64,000 bases of DNA, taken from Micromonospora sp. DSM 45708 (GTDB lineage: Bacteria; Actinomycetota; Actinomycetes; Mycobacteriales; Micromonosporaceae). How positions within the stretch are numbered: position 1 is the stretch's first letter; each line of letters starts with the position of its first letter. The translations under genes were made by a program, and so were the position numbers. Below the pieces are notes generated by a model. It ran no database searches, was not told the DNA's origin, and saw only the letters and a list, made by a program, of their open reading frames with translations. The DNA lies in assembly GCF_039566955.1 (NCBI RefSeq), contig NZ_CP154796.1, positions 372,001 to 436,000 of the forward strand. The letters are read 5' to 3'. Positions 25,024 through 32,886 of the stretch are shown piece by piece.

Positions 25024-26768
25024 GCAACGCGCTGCCCGTCGCCGACGCCGCGCGGGTCCGCCGGTACGTGCGGGAGCTGGTCCGCCGGCACCCGCGTGGC
25101 CTGACCGCCGCGCTCGGCCTGCACGCGCTCGCCGCGGCGGCCGGGCTGGTCACCCCGCGCCTGCTCGGCGACCTGGTCGAGGGGATCTCGCAAGGCGTGG
25201 CGGCCACCACCGTGGACCGGGTGGTGGCGGCCATCGCCGCGTTCGTGGTGGCGCAGGCGGTGCTGGTCCGTTTCGCGCACCTGGCCTCGGCCCGGCTCGG
25301 TGAGCGGGTCCTCGCCGAGCTGCGTGAGGAGTTCGTCGACCGGGTGCTGGCGCTGCCGCTGTCCACCGTGGAGCGGGCCGGCACCGGTGATCTGCTCACC
25401 CGCACCACCCGGGACGTGTCCGCGCTGTCGAGGACGGTCCGTTTCGCCGGGCCGGAGACGTTGATCGCGGCCGTCACCGTGCTGCTGATCCTCGGCGCGC
25501 TGGTGCTGACCGGGCCGCTGCTGGCGCTGCCCAGCCTGCTCGCGGTGCCGGTGATCTGGGCCGGCACCCGGTGGTACCTGCGCCGCGCGCCGGCCGGCTA
25601 CCTGCGGGAGAACGCCGCCTACTCGGACATCACCGACGGGATCAGCGAGACGGTCGAGGGGGCGCGGACCACCGAGGCGCTGCGTCAGGCGGCCCGCCGC
25701 CGGGCCCGTGGCGACGCCGACATCCGTCGCTCGTACGCGGCCGAGCGCTACACGCTGTACCTGCGGACCGTGTTCTGGCCGGTGGCCGAGTTCGGCTACC
25801 TGGTGCCGATGGTGGCCACGTTGCTGATCGGCGGTTGGTTCCACCTGAAGGGCTGGGCCACCCTGGGCCAGGTCACCGCCGCCACGCTCTACGCCCAGCA
25901 GCTCACCGACCCGATCGAGCGGCTGCTCGGCTGGCTGGACGAGTTCCAGGTGGGTGGCGCCTCGCTGGCCCGGCTGCTCGGCGTGGCCAGCGCGCCGGAC
26001 GAGCGGCCCCCGGCGCCCGCCGCGCCGCGCCGGCCGACCACCGACAGCCGGCTCGCCGCGCACGACGTCCGGTACGCGTACCGCGCCGGCCACGACGTGT
26101 TGCACGGCGTGACGTTGGTGCCCCGGCCCGGGGAACGGCTGGCGATGGTGGGCCCGTCCGGGGCGGGCAAGTCCACCCTGGGCCGGCTGCTGGCCGGTGT
26201 GCACACGCCGTCCGCCGGTGCGGTGACCGTCGACGGTCGACCCCTCGCCGAGCTGCCCCTGGACGAGCTGCGTACCCACGTCGCGCTGGTCAGCCAGGAG
26301 CACCACGTGTTCATCGGCACGCTCGCCGACAACGTGGCGATGGTCCGGCCGGCCGCCGACCGGGCGGCGGTGCGCGCCGCGCTGGCCGCGGTCGACGCGC
26401 TGGACTGGGCGGAGGCGCTGCCGGAGGGCCTGGAGACGACCGTCGGGGCCGGCGGGCATCCGCTCACCCCGGCGCAGTCGCAGCAGCTCGCGCTGGCCCG
26501 GCTGGTGCTCGCCGACCCGCACACGCTGGTGCTGGACGAGGCCACCTCGCTGATCGACCCCCGGGCCGCCCGGGCGCTGGAGCGGTCGCTGGCCGCGGTG
26601 CTGCACGGGCGGACCGTGATCGCCATCGCGCACCGGCTGTTCTCCGCGCACGACGCGGACCGGGTGGCGGTGGTGTCCGACGGTCGGATCACCGAGCTGG
26701 GGTCGCACGACGAGCTGGTCGCCGCCGGCGGCTCGTACGCCGCGCTCTGGCGCTCCTGGCACGGCTGA
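25020..26768 (+). CDS. ABC exporter half-transporter with intact Walker motifs and degenerate signature
   Basis: A 582-residue exporter half-unit, membrane domain first, then the ATPase. Walker A GPSGAGKST, Q-loop LVSQEHHVF, Walker B LVLDEATS and H-loop IAIAHRL are intact, but the signature is LTPAQSQQ instead of LSGGQ. With the 23317-25023 product this makes a heterodimer with exactly one working ATP site: this protein's Walker A facing the partner's FSGGQ. ATG overlaps the partner's stop (ATGA), ensuring equal production. Substrate unknown; relatives export peptides, lipids or drugs. Confidence 0.92.
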   Translation: MSNALPVADAARVRRYVRELVRRHPRGLTAALGLHALAAAAGLVTPRLLGDLVEGISQGVAATTVDRVVAAIAAFVVAQAVLVRFAHLASARLGERVLAELREEFVDRVLALPLSTVERAGTGDLLTRTTRDVSALSRTVRFAGPETLIAAVTVLLILGALVLTGPLLALPSLLAVPVIWAGTRWYLRRAPAGYLRENAAYSDITDGISETVEGARTTEALRQAARRRARGDADIRRSYAAERYTLYLRTVFWPVAEFGYLVPMVATLLIGGWFHLKGWATLGQVTAATLYAQQLTDPIERLLGWLDEFQVGGASLARLLGVASAPDERPPAPAAPRRPTTDSRLAAHDVRYAYRAGHDVLHGVTLVPRPGERLAMVGPSGAGKSTLGRLLAGVHTPSAGAVTVDGRPLAELPLDELRTHVALVSQEHHVFIGTLADNVAMVRPAADRAAVRAALAAVDALDWAEALPEGLETTVGAGGHPLTPAQSQQLALARLVLADPHTLVLDEATSLIDPRAARALERSLAAVLHGRTVIAIAHRLFSAHDADRVAVVSDGRITELGSHDELVAAGGSYAALWRSWHG

Positions 26769-26828
26769 GGTGAAAGGACGGGCCCCTTCCTAACGCCTGG
26801 CGTATAGGAAGGGGCCCGCTTGACGCCC
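26769..26828 (+). repeat. Dispersed palindromic element, family A, copy 1 (acts as terminator)
   Basis: Begins right after the exporter stop codon with GGTGAAAGGA. CGGGCCCCTTCCTA (26779-26792) pairs perfectly with TAGGAAGGGGCCCG (26805-26818), and ACGCC/GGCGT extends the stem inward. It is related to sequences at 47670-47728 and, inverted, 33306-33363. Its position between convergent genes makes it a likely bidirectional terminator. Confidence 0.8.
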
Positions 26829-26829
26829 G

Positions 26830-27567
26830 TCAGGCGCGGCGCATCAGCCGCCAGGTGGTGTACCCGCCGGTGCCCAGCGCGAGCAGGAAGACCGCCCACA
26901 CGATCCCGGTGCCCACCTGGAGCCCGCCGCCGCTGGACGCGTTGGCCTGGGCGGCGGCGACCAGCGAGTCGCTCTGCGCGGCCGGCAGCGCGGGCGGCGG
27001 CAACTGCTGCCAGCGGACCAGTCCGGTGCTCTCCAACATGGTCATGTGGTCGTTGACGAACTTGTTGGCGTCCTCGGCGAGCTTGCGCACGACCGGGTCC
27101 TTGGTGCTCGCCCGCACCGCCCCGATCACCGGGAAGATGTTGCCGTGGGCGACCCGGAGCCGGGTGACGAAGATCTGGTCGAACTGCGCGCCGCTGGCGT
27201 TCTGCATCTCGGTCAGCCAGCCCTTCTGCTGGGTCGTCGGGTCCGTCGGCAGCACCGCCCCCAGCTTGTTCGCCGCCTCGACCACCAGTTGGTCCAGGAC
27301 ACCGTGCTGGCGGGCGATCTCCGCGCCGACCTCCCGTACCCGGGGGGACTGGCCCTTCTCGGCGGCCATCGTGCCGGCCGGCATCTCCCACAGCCCGGCC
27401 AGTCGTACGCCGTTGAGCAGCGTCATGTCCGCGGCGTTCATCTGCACCCCGGGATTGGGTGCGGCCTGCGCCGCGCCGGGAAGAACGCCGATCCCCGCGC
27501 CGATCGCGACGAGCAGCAGGGTCACCCGGTGCGCCAGTCGGCGACGTGCGGATTCCAGCGATGCCAT
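26830..27567 (-). CDS. Secreted DUF4142 protein with C-terminal membrane anchor
   Basis: A 245-residue protein with a signal peptide (hydrophobic LLLVAIGAGIGVL, cleavage near AQAAPN), a helical DUF4142 domain from about residue 40 to 190 (MNAADMTLLNGVRLAGLWE, AEIARQHGVLDQLV, RVAHGNIFPVIGAVR), a linker and a final transmembrane helix ending with RLMRRA, like a cell-surface anchor without LPXTG. DUF4142 proteins have a ferritin-like four-helix shape but no assigned function. The ATG at 27567 follows GGAGG by 9 bases. Downstream is convergent with the ABC exporter through the palindromic terminator. Confidence 0.82.
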   Translation of the reverse strand: MASLESARRRLAHRVTLLLVAIGAGIGVLPGAAQAAPNPGVQMNAADMTLLNGVRLAGLWEMPAGTMAAEKGQSPRVREVGAEIARQHGVLDQLVVEAANKLGAVLPTDPTTQQKGWLTEMQNASGAQFDQIFVTRLRVAHGNIFPVIGAVRASTKDPVVRKLAEDANKFVNDHMTMLESTGLVRWQQLPPPALPAAQSDSLVAAAQANASSGGGLQVGTGIVWAVFLLALGTGGYTTWRLMRRA

Positions 27568-27668
27568 GGTTGCGGTGCCTCCTCGGTCCGGACCGGTACG
27601 CGGGGTCGCGGGACGGCCGCGCGCCCACCGGCCACCCGCCCGCACGTTGGTACGGATCACCGGGCCGA

Positions 27669-28856
27669 TCAGTTCAGCGGGTCGGCCAGGAGGCGTTCGA
27701 AGGCCAGCTCGGCGGCGCCGATCAGCGCCGCGTCGCCGCCGAGTTCCGGGGTCCGCAGCCGCACGTGCTCCAGGCAGGCGGGCAGCCCGTTGCGGTTGAG
27801 CCGGCTGCGCACCTGGGCGGCGGCGGCCAGGTAGAGGTCACGCATGGTGCCCCCGAAGATGACCATCTCCGGGTTGAAGATGTTGACCAGGTTGGCCACG
27901 CCGAAGCCGAGCCAGTCGCCGGCCTGCCGTACCGCGCTCTGCGCGCGGGCGTCCCCGCGGTCGGCCGCGTCGAAGACGCTCAGCAGCGCGTCCCGGCCGC
28001 GCGCCTCGGCCCGGCCGGCGGCCCGCAGCAGCCCGTGCTCGCCGATCTCGGTCTCCCAGCAGCCGTGCCGGCCGCAGTCGCAGCGCGCCCCGTCGCGGAC
28101 CACCACCATGTGGCCGACCTCGCCGCCGTAGCCGCCGTGTCCGGTCAGCCGCCGGCCGCCGGCGATGATGCCGGCGCCCACGCCGACGTCGCCGTACAGG
28201 TAGATGACGTTGTCGCAGCCGGTGGCCGCGCCGCGGGCGTGTTCGGCGAACGCGGCCACGTCGGCCACGTTGCCCACCGTGATGGGGACGTCGATGCCCA
28301 GCTCGGCGGCGAGCGCCGCGCCGATCGGCTCGTCGACCCAGCCGGTGGTGGGGCTGAGCCGCACCAGCCCGTCGTCGCGGCGCACCATGCCGCAGACCGC
28401 CACTCCGGCGCCGACGCAGAACGAGCCGGCCGGTACCGCCTGGTGCATCTCCTTGACGGCGCCGGCCAGCAGCGGGGCGGCCTCGCCGGCGACGAGGTTG
28501 CGCGGCCGGTCCAGTTCCCGGCGGTCGAGCACCTCACCGCCGAGCCCGACCCGCGCGGCCCGCAGCCGGTCCACCTCGACGCTGTACGCGTACGCGTAGA
28601 CCCGTCCCGACTCGGGCCGGACGACGAGTGACGGTCGTCCGGCCCGGCCGGTCTCCTTCGGCGTCCCCTCGCTGACCAGACCGGCGCCGGCCAGGTCGGC
28701 GGTCAGCGCGCCGATGGTGCTGCGGTTGAGCCCGAGCGCGGTGGTCAGCTCCGCGCGGGTGGTGGCGCCGTGCACGTGCACGTAGCGGAGCAATGCGCCC
28801 AGGTTCTGCCGTCGGATCTCGTCCTGGCTGGGACCCGCGCGCATTGCCACTGCCAT
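27669..28856 (-). CDS. ROK-family transcriptional regulator (XylR/NagC-like)
   Basis: A 395-residue regulator with an N-terminal winged helix (residues ~15-75, ALGLNRSTIGALTADLAGAGLV) and a ROK sugar-kinase-like domain. The zinc motif CDCGRHGCWE is intact, and the ATP/sugar loop GAGIIAGG is present, but as in other ROK regulators the kinase function is likely absent. It is the last gene after the sugar ABC transporter genes (22 bp after the permease gene), so it most likely represses that operon and is released by the imported sugar. ATG at 28856. Confidence 0.88.
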   Translation of the reverse strand: MAVAMRAGPSQDEIRRQNLGALLRYVHVHGATTRAELTTALGLNRSTIGALTADLAGAGLVSEGTPKETGRAGRPSLVVRPESGRVYAYAYSVEVDRLRAARVGLGGEVLDRRELDRPRNLVAGEAAPLLAGAVKEMHQAVPAGSFCVGAGVAVCGMVRRDDGLVRLSPTTGWVDEPIGAALAAELGIDVPITVGNVADVAAFAEHARGAATGCDNVIYLYGDVGVGAGIIAGGRRLTGHGGYGGEVGHMVVVRDGARCDCGRHGCWETEIGEHGLLRAAGRAEARGRDALLSVFDAADRGDARAQSAVRQAGDWLGFGVANLVNIFNPEMVIFGGTMRDLYLAAAAQVRSRLNRNGLPACLEHVRLRTPELGGDAALIGAAELAFERLLADPLN

Positions 28857-28878
28857 GGTGTGTCCGTACCCCCCGGGG

Positions 28879-30138
28879 TCAGCGCGTGCCGGTGGCGGCG
28901 GCCCGCCGCCTGGACAGCGCGTCGATGGTCGCGGCGGCGAGCAGCACCACGCCGGTGACCACGTACTTGACGCCGGAGCTGTATCCCATCAGTCCCATGC
29001 CGTTGTCGATCACCGCGATCACCGCGCCACCGAGCACGGCGTCGAGGACGCGGCCCTTGCCGCCGAAGAGGCTGGTGCCGCCGATCACCGCCGCGCCGAC
29101 GGCGTAGAGCAGCACGTTACTGCCACCGGTGTTGGGGTCGACCGAGTTGGCCCGGCTGGCGGCCACGATGCCGCCGATCGCGGCCATCCCGGAGCAGATG
29201 ACGAAGACCGAGACGCGGATCCTGTCCACGTTGATGCCGGCCCGGCGGGCGGCCTCGGCGTTGCCGCCGACCGCGTAGATGTGCCGGCCGTAGCTGGTGC
29301 GCTGGAGCACGAACGTCCAGACGATCAGCAGCAGCGCGATGATCGGCACCACGATCGGCACGCCCTTGAGCGAGCTGACCAGCACGTTGCGGCTGCGCTC
29401 CAGGTTCAGCACGTAGACCGCGACGCCGAGGATCACGGCGAGGCCGCCGATCCGCGCGGCCACCACCGCGATCGGGTCGGTGAGCAGGCCGCGGGCGGAC
29501 CGGTTGCGGTGCCGCAGCAACTGCACGGCCGCGTACCCGGCGACGGCCGCCGCGGCAAGCGCCCAGCCCAGCGCGGGGGAGAGGTTGCGGTTCGCGATCG
29601 CGACCAGCACGTCGTCGCGGACCGCGATGTTCGCGCCCTCGTCCATCAGCGTCAGCACGACGCCCTGGAAGGCCAGGAAGCCGGCGAGCGTCACCACGAA
29701 GGACGGGATGCCGACCTTCGCGACCAGCAGGCCGAGCACGATGCCGATGACCACGCCGGTGACGACGGCGGCGAGCACCGCGACGTACCAGGGGTAGCCG
29801 ACCACGGTGGCGGTGTTGGCCAGGATCGCGGCGCAGACGCCGCTGGCGAAACCGGCGGAGAGGTCGATCTCGCCGAGCAGCAGGACGAAGACCAGGCCCA
29901 TCGCGATCAGCGTGACCGCCGCGCCCTGGGTGAACAGGTTCGCCAGGTTACCGGCGGTGAAGAACGAGGGGCGGGCGATCGAGAAGCCCACGGCCAGTAC
30001 GAGCAACATGATCACGGCGGGCAGCGCGCCGATGTCGCCGCCGCGTACCCGGCGCCAGTAGTTGTTCACGTGGCTGCCCATGGTCGGCGTCGGGATGACG
30101 CTGGCCGGGCCTTCCTTCTTCACGGCGGTGGCGGTCAT
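28879..30138 (-). CDS. Sugar ABC transporter permease (XylH/RbsC class)
   Basis: A 419-residue permease with roughly ten to twelve hydrophobic helices, of the BPD_transp_2 family serving ribose/xylose/galactose importers. The EIDLSAGF segment and the later GGNAEAARRAGI cytoplasmic loop (EAA-like contact with the ATPase) are typical. Longer than RbsC (~320) and similar to XylH (~390). Its ATG overlaps the ATPase stop (ATGA). Works with the ATPase at 30135-30953 and the binding protein at 31059-32162. Confidence 0.92.
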   Translation of the reverse strand: MTATAVKKEGPASVIPTPTMGSHVNNYWRRVRGGDIGALPAVIMLLVLAVGFSIARPSFFTAGNLANLFTQGAAVTLIAMGLVFVLLLGEIDLSAGFASGVCAAILANTATVVGYPWYVAVLAAVVTGVVIGIVLGLLVAKVGIPSFVVTLAGFLAFQGVVLTLMDEGANIAVRDDVLVAIANRNLSPALGWALAAAAVAGYAAVQLLRHRNRSARGLLTDPIAVVAARIGGLAVILGVAVYVLNLERSRNVLVSSLKGVPIVVPIIALLLIVWTFVLQRTSYGRHIYAVGGNAEAARRAGINVDRIRVSVFVICSGMAAIGGIVAASRANSVDPNTGGSNVLLYAVGAAVIGGTSLFGGKGRVLDAVLGGAVIAVIDNGMGLMGYSSGVKYVVTGVVLLAAATIDALSRRRAAATGTR

Positions 30139-30953
30139 CGGACGGCTCCTGGGGTGATGTCGGCGGGCGCGGCGCCGGTACCGTGGCTGCCCGGCTCGCC
30201 GGCGAGGCCGAGGTCGCCGGAGCGACCGGCGGTGATCAGCTCGACCACCTGCGAGTGGGTGATGTCGGTGGTCTTCACCTGGGCGACCATCTGACCGAGG
30301 TAGAGCGCGGCGATCCGGTCGGAGACGGCGAAGACGTCGTTCATGTTGTGCGAGATGAGCACCACGGCCAGGCCCTTGTCGGCCAGCCGGCGGACCAGCT
30401 CCAGCACCTGAGCGGTCTGCGCGACGCCGAGCGCGGCGGTGGGCTCGTCCAGGATGACCAGCCGGCTGTTCCAGAGCACCGCCTTGGCGATGGCCACGGT
30501 CTGCCGCTGGCCGCCGGAGAGGCTGGAGACGTGCTGGCGCAGCGACTTGACGGTGCGCACGCTGAGGCCGGCCAGCGTCTCGGCGGCCATCTGCTCCATG
30601 GTCGGCTCGTCGAGCACGATGCCGCTGCGCTTCTCCCGGCCGAGGAACATGTTCTGCACGATGTCGAGGTTGTCGCAGAGCGCCAGGTCCTGGTAGACGA
30701 CCTCGATCCCGAGCGCGGCGGCGTCCCGGGGGCTGTTGATGCTCACCGGCTTGCCGTCGTAGAGGAACTCGCCGGCCTCGGTGGGGTAGATGCCGCTGAT
30801 GCACTTGACCAGGGTCGACTTGCCGGCGCCGTTGTCGCCGACCAGCGCGGTCACCTCGCCGGGGTGCGCGGCGAAGGCGACGTCACGGAGCACCTGGACG
30901 GGACCGAAGCTCTTGTCGATCCCGCGTAGCTCCAGCAGGGGGGTTGCGGACAC
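30135..30953 (-). CDS. Sugar ABC transporter ATPase, single-domain
   Basis: A 272-residue ATPase with Walker A GDNGAGKST, Q-loop VYQDLALCDNL, signature LSGGQRQ and Walker B VILDEPTAALG, followed by the switch histidine LISHNM. Most RbsA/XylG ATPases carry two fused domains (~500 residues); this one has a single domain, so it should act as a homodimer, as in the FrcA type. GTG start at 30953 after AGGAG. It follows the binding-protein gene by 105 bp that contain a strong hairpin. Confidence 0.92.
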   Translation of the reverse strand: MSATPLLELRGIDKSFGPVQVLRDVAFAAHPGEVTALVGDNGAGKSTLVKCISGIYPTEAGEFLYDGKPVSINSPRDAAALGIEVVYQDLALCDNLDIVQNMFLGREKRSGIVLDEPTMEQMAAETLAGLSVRTVKSLRQHVSSLSGGQRQTVAIAKAVLWNSRLVILDEPTAALGVAQTAQVLELVRRLADKGLAVVLISHNMNDVFAVSDRIAALYLGQMVAQVKTTDITHSQVVELITAGRSGDLGLAGEPGSHGTGAAPADITPGAVR

Positions 30954-31000
30954 GGGGGTCTCCTTTGGGCGGAGGGAGGTCTCGGATCCCGTCCGGCGTG

Positions 31001-31041
31001 GGCGCCGCCCGGCACGGGGTGGTCCCGTGCCGGGCGGCGCC
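31001..31041 (-). terminator. 18-bp hairpin between sugar-binding protein gene and ATPase gene
   Basis: 31001-31018 pairs perfectly with 31024-31041 around a 5-nt loop. It lies within the operon, so it probably works as a partial terminator or 3' stabiliser giving more binding protein than membrane components, as in many importers. Confidence 0.7.
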
Positions 31042-31058
31042 GCCTGAGGCGGGTGGGG

Positions 31059-32162
31059 TCAGCTCACGCCGGCGTCGGTGCAGAGCTTGGCGAACGCACC
31101 GGTGCAGAGCTCTTCCTTGGTGACGTAGCCGTCGGCGACGACGTCCTTGACGTTGTCCTTGTAGATGGCCTTCGGCTCCAGCAGCACGGCCGGCACGTCC
31201 CGGTTGCCCTCCGGGTCCTTGACGGTCTGGCCGGTGTCCTTCTTCTCGCCCTTGGCGAGCGCGATGGCCAGCTCGGAGGCGGCGTCCGCCTCCTTCTTGA
31301 CCGCCTTGTAGACGGTCATGCACTGGTCACCGGCGAGGATGTTCTGCAGGCCCTCCTTGGTGGCGTCCTGACCGGTCACCGGGACCTTGCCGTTGAGCTT
31401 GTTCTTCTTCAGCACCGAGATGGCCGCGTTGCCGAGGCCGTCGTTGGCGGCGAGCACGCCGTCGATCTTGCCGCCGGCCTTGGTCAGCTGCTGCTCGAAG
31501 ATGGTCGCGGCCTGCGCGTTGTCCCACGCCGGCACCGGGTCGTCGGCGACCTTGGTGTATTCCTTCGAGTCGAACTTCGGCTTGAGCACCGAGTCGTACC
31601 CGTTCTTGAACAGGGTGGCGTTGTTGTCGGTCGGCGAGCCGTTGAGGTACGCGATCGACGGGTTCTTGGCGCCCTTGTCGGTCAGGCACTTGCTCAGGCC
31701 CTCGCCCTGGAGCTTGCCGACGGCCTCGTTGTCGAAGCTGACGTAGTACTGGGCGGAGCCGCCCAGGGTCAGCCGGTCGTAGTCGATGGTGGCGACGCCC
31801 TGCGACTTGGCCTTGTCGAGCACGGCCTTGCCGGTGCCGGAGTCCAGGTTGACGATCATCAGCACGTTGACGCCGTTGGTGATCATCTGGTCGGCGATGG
31901 TCTGGAACGCGGTCTTGTCGTTCTGCGCGTTCTGGATGTCGGACTCGACGCCGGCCGCGTCGAACGCCGCCTTGAGGAACTTGCGGTCCGCGCCCTCCCA
32001 GCGGGCGGAGGACTTGCTGTCCGGCAGGATCACGCCGATCTTCGGCTTCTTGTCGTTCGAACCGCCGGCCTGGTCGGAAGAATTGCCGTTGTCACCACAG
32101 GCAGCCATGCTGCCGGTCGCGAGGAGACCGACGGCCGCGAAGGTGAGGAAGCCCTTGCGCAT
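31059..32162 (-). CDS. Sugar ABC transporter substrate-binding lipoprotein (XylF-like)
   Basis: A 367-residue lipoprotein. Signal peptide MRKGFLTFAAVGLLATGSM ends at a lipobox-like MAAC, Cys being acylated, then a Ser/Asn/Asp-rich linker. The mature part is a type I periplasmic-binding protein: IGVILPDSKSSARWEGADR, the VNVLMIVNLDSG strand, VATIDYDRL, YYVSFDNEAVGK and VTGQDATKEG align with xylose-binding XylF. D-xylose or a related pentose is the likely ligand but this is by family resemblance. First gene of the minus-strand operon with ATPase, permease and ROK regulator. GAAAGGA lies ahead of the ATG. Confidence 0.92.
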   Translation of the reverse strand: MRKGFLTFAAVGLLATGSMAACGDNGNSSDQAGGSNDKKPKIGVILPDSKSSARWEGADRKFLKAAFDAAGVESDIQNAQNDKTAFQTIADQMITNGVNVLMIVNLDSGTGKAVLDKAKSQGVATIDYDRLTLGGSAQYYVSFDNEAVGKLQGEGLSKCLTDKGAKNPSIAYLNGSPTDNNATLFKNGYDSVLKPKFDSKEYTKVADDPVPAWDNAQAATIFEQQLTKAGGKIDGVLAANDGLGNAAISVLKKNKLNGKVPVTGQDATKEGLQNILAGDQCMTVYKAVKKEADAASELAIALAKGEKKDTGQTVKDPEGNRDVPAVLLEPKAIYKDNVKDVVADGYVTKEELCTGAFAKLCTDAGVS

Positions 32163-32221
32163 GTGCACGGGTCCTTTCGGGGGGTGGGGGGAGTTGCGTT
32201 CGATGTTTTGTTGTGTCCGGC

Positions 32222-32251
32222 AACGTATTCCCCGCTTCCCGCGCTCCGCAA
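32222..32251 (-). promoter_or_regulatory. Probable promoter of the sugar ABC operon
   Basis: On the minus strand TTGCGG (32246-32251) is 18 bp from TACGTT (32222-32227), giving a leader of about 50 nt before the ATG at 32162. Further upstream, 32328-32339 resembles half of a LacI/ROK-type GGAAACG operator but with two mismatches. Confidence 0.4.
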
Positions 32252-32350
32252 GAGTGCCGAGGTCAGAAGTTTGTTGGCGGCGGTAACAATTCAGCAACGC
32301 GGTTGTCACCTGAGCGACACCGGCTGCGGAAACGCTCCCAGACGTCCGGA

Positions 32351-32830
32351 TCAGCGGGCGGCGATCGGGGCGGTCACGGCCCCGGTCAGCGCCACCAGAT
32401 CGGCCGGCGCGAGCTGCACCTGGAGGCCGCGACGGCCGGCCGAGACGTACACCGTCGGGTGCGCCAGCGCGGACACGTCGACCACTGTCGGCAGCGCCCG
32501 GCGCTGCCCCAGCGGGCTGATCCCGCCCCGCACGTATCCGGTCGCCCGCTCGGCCACCGCCCGGTCGGCCAGCGCGGCCCGCTTGCCGCCGACCGCCCCG
32601 GCCAGCGCCTTCAGGTCCAGCTCCCCGGTCACCGGCACCACCGCCACGGTCAGCACGCCGTCGACGTCGGTGACGAGCGACTTGAACACCTGCGCCGGTG
32701 GCACCCCGAGCGCGTCGGCGACCAGCGCGCCGTAGTTCGGCGCGTCCGGCGGGACGTCGTACCGGTGGGTGCGGTACGCGATCTTCCGCCTGGTCAGCAG
32801 CGCGGTCGCCGGAGTGCCCTGTCCCGCCAT
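32351..32830 (-). CDS. ybaK: YbaK/ProX-type aminoacyl-tRNA deacylase
   Basis: A 159-residue trans-editing enzyme of the YbaK family, which hydrolyses Cys-tRNA(Pro) or other mischarged tRNAs. The catalytic lysine is in VFKSLV, and the GGISPLGQRR loop closes the pocket; VKxL-type strands TVAVVPVTGELDLKAL follow the family order. ATG at 32830 is chosen because a minus-strand TAGCTT box lies 7 bases upstream, fitting a leaderless mRNA. Whether it is the YbaK or another Cys/Ala-specific member cannot be told by eye. Confidence 0.88.
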   Translation of the reverse strand: MAGQGTPATALLTRRKIAYRTHRYDVPPDAPNYGALVADALGVPPAQVFKSLVTDVDGVLTVAVVPVTGELDLKALAGAVGGKRAALADRAVAERATGYVRGGISPLGQRRALPTVVDVSALAHPTVYVSAGRRGLQVQLAPADLVALTGAVTAPIAAR

Positions 32831-32886
32831 GACGGTCAAGCTAACCCGGCCGCCGCCGCCCGGCGACCCGAGCCGGCGGAGTCCGA

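Noticed and set aside
32328..32339. LacI/ROK-like operator GGAAACGCTCCC near the sugar operon
   Set aside because: Only one half matches the palindrome; it is about 75 bp upstream of the -35 box. Mentioned in the promoter entry but too weak for a separate call.
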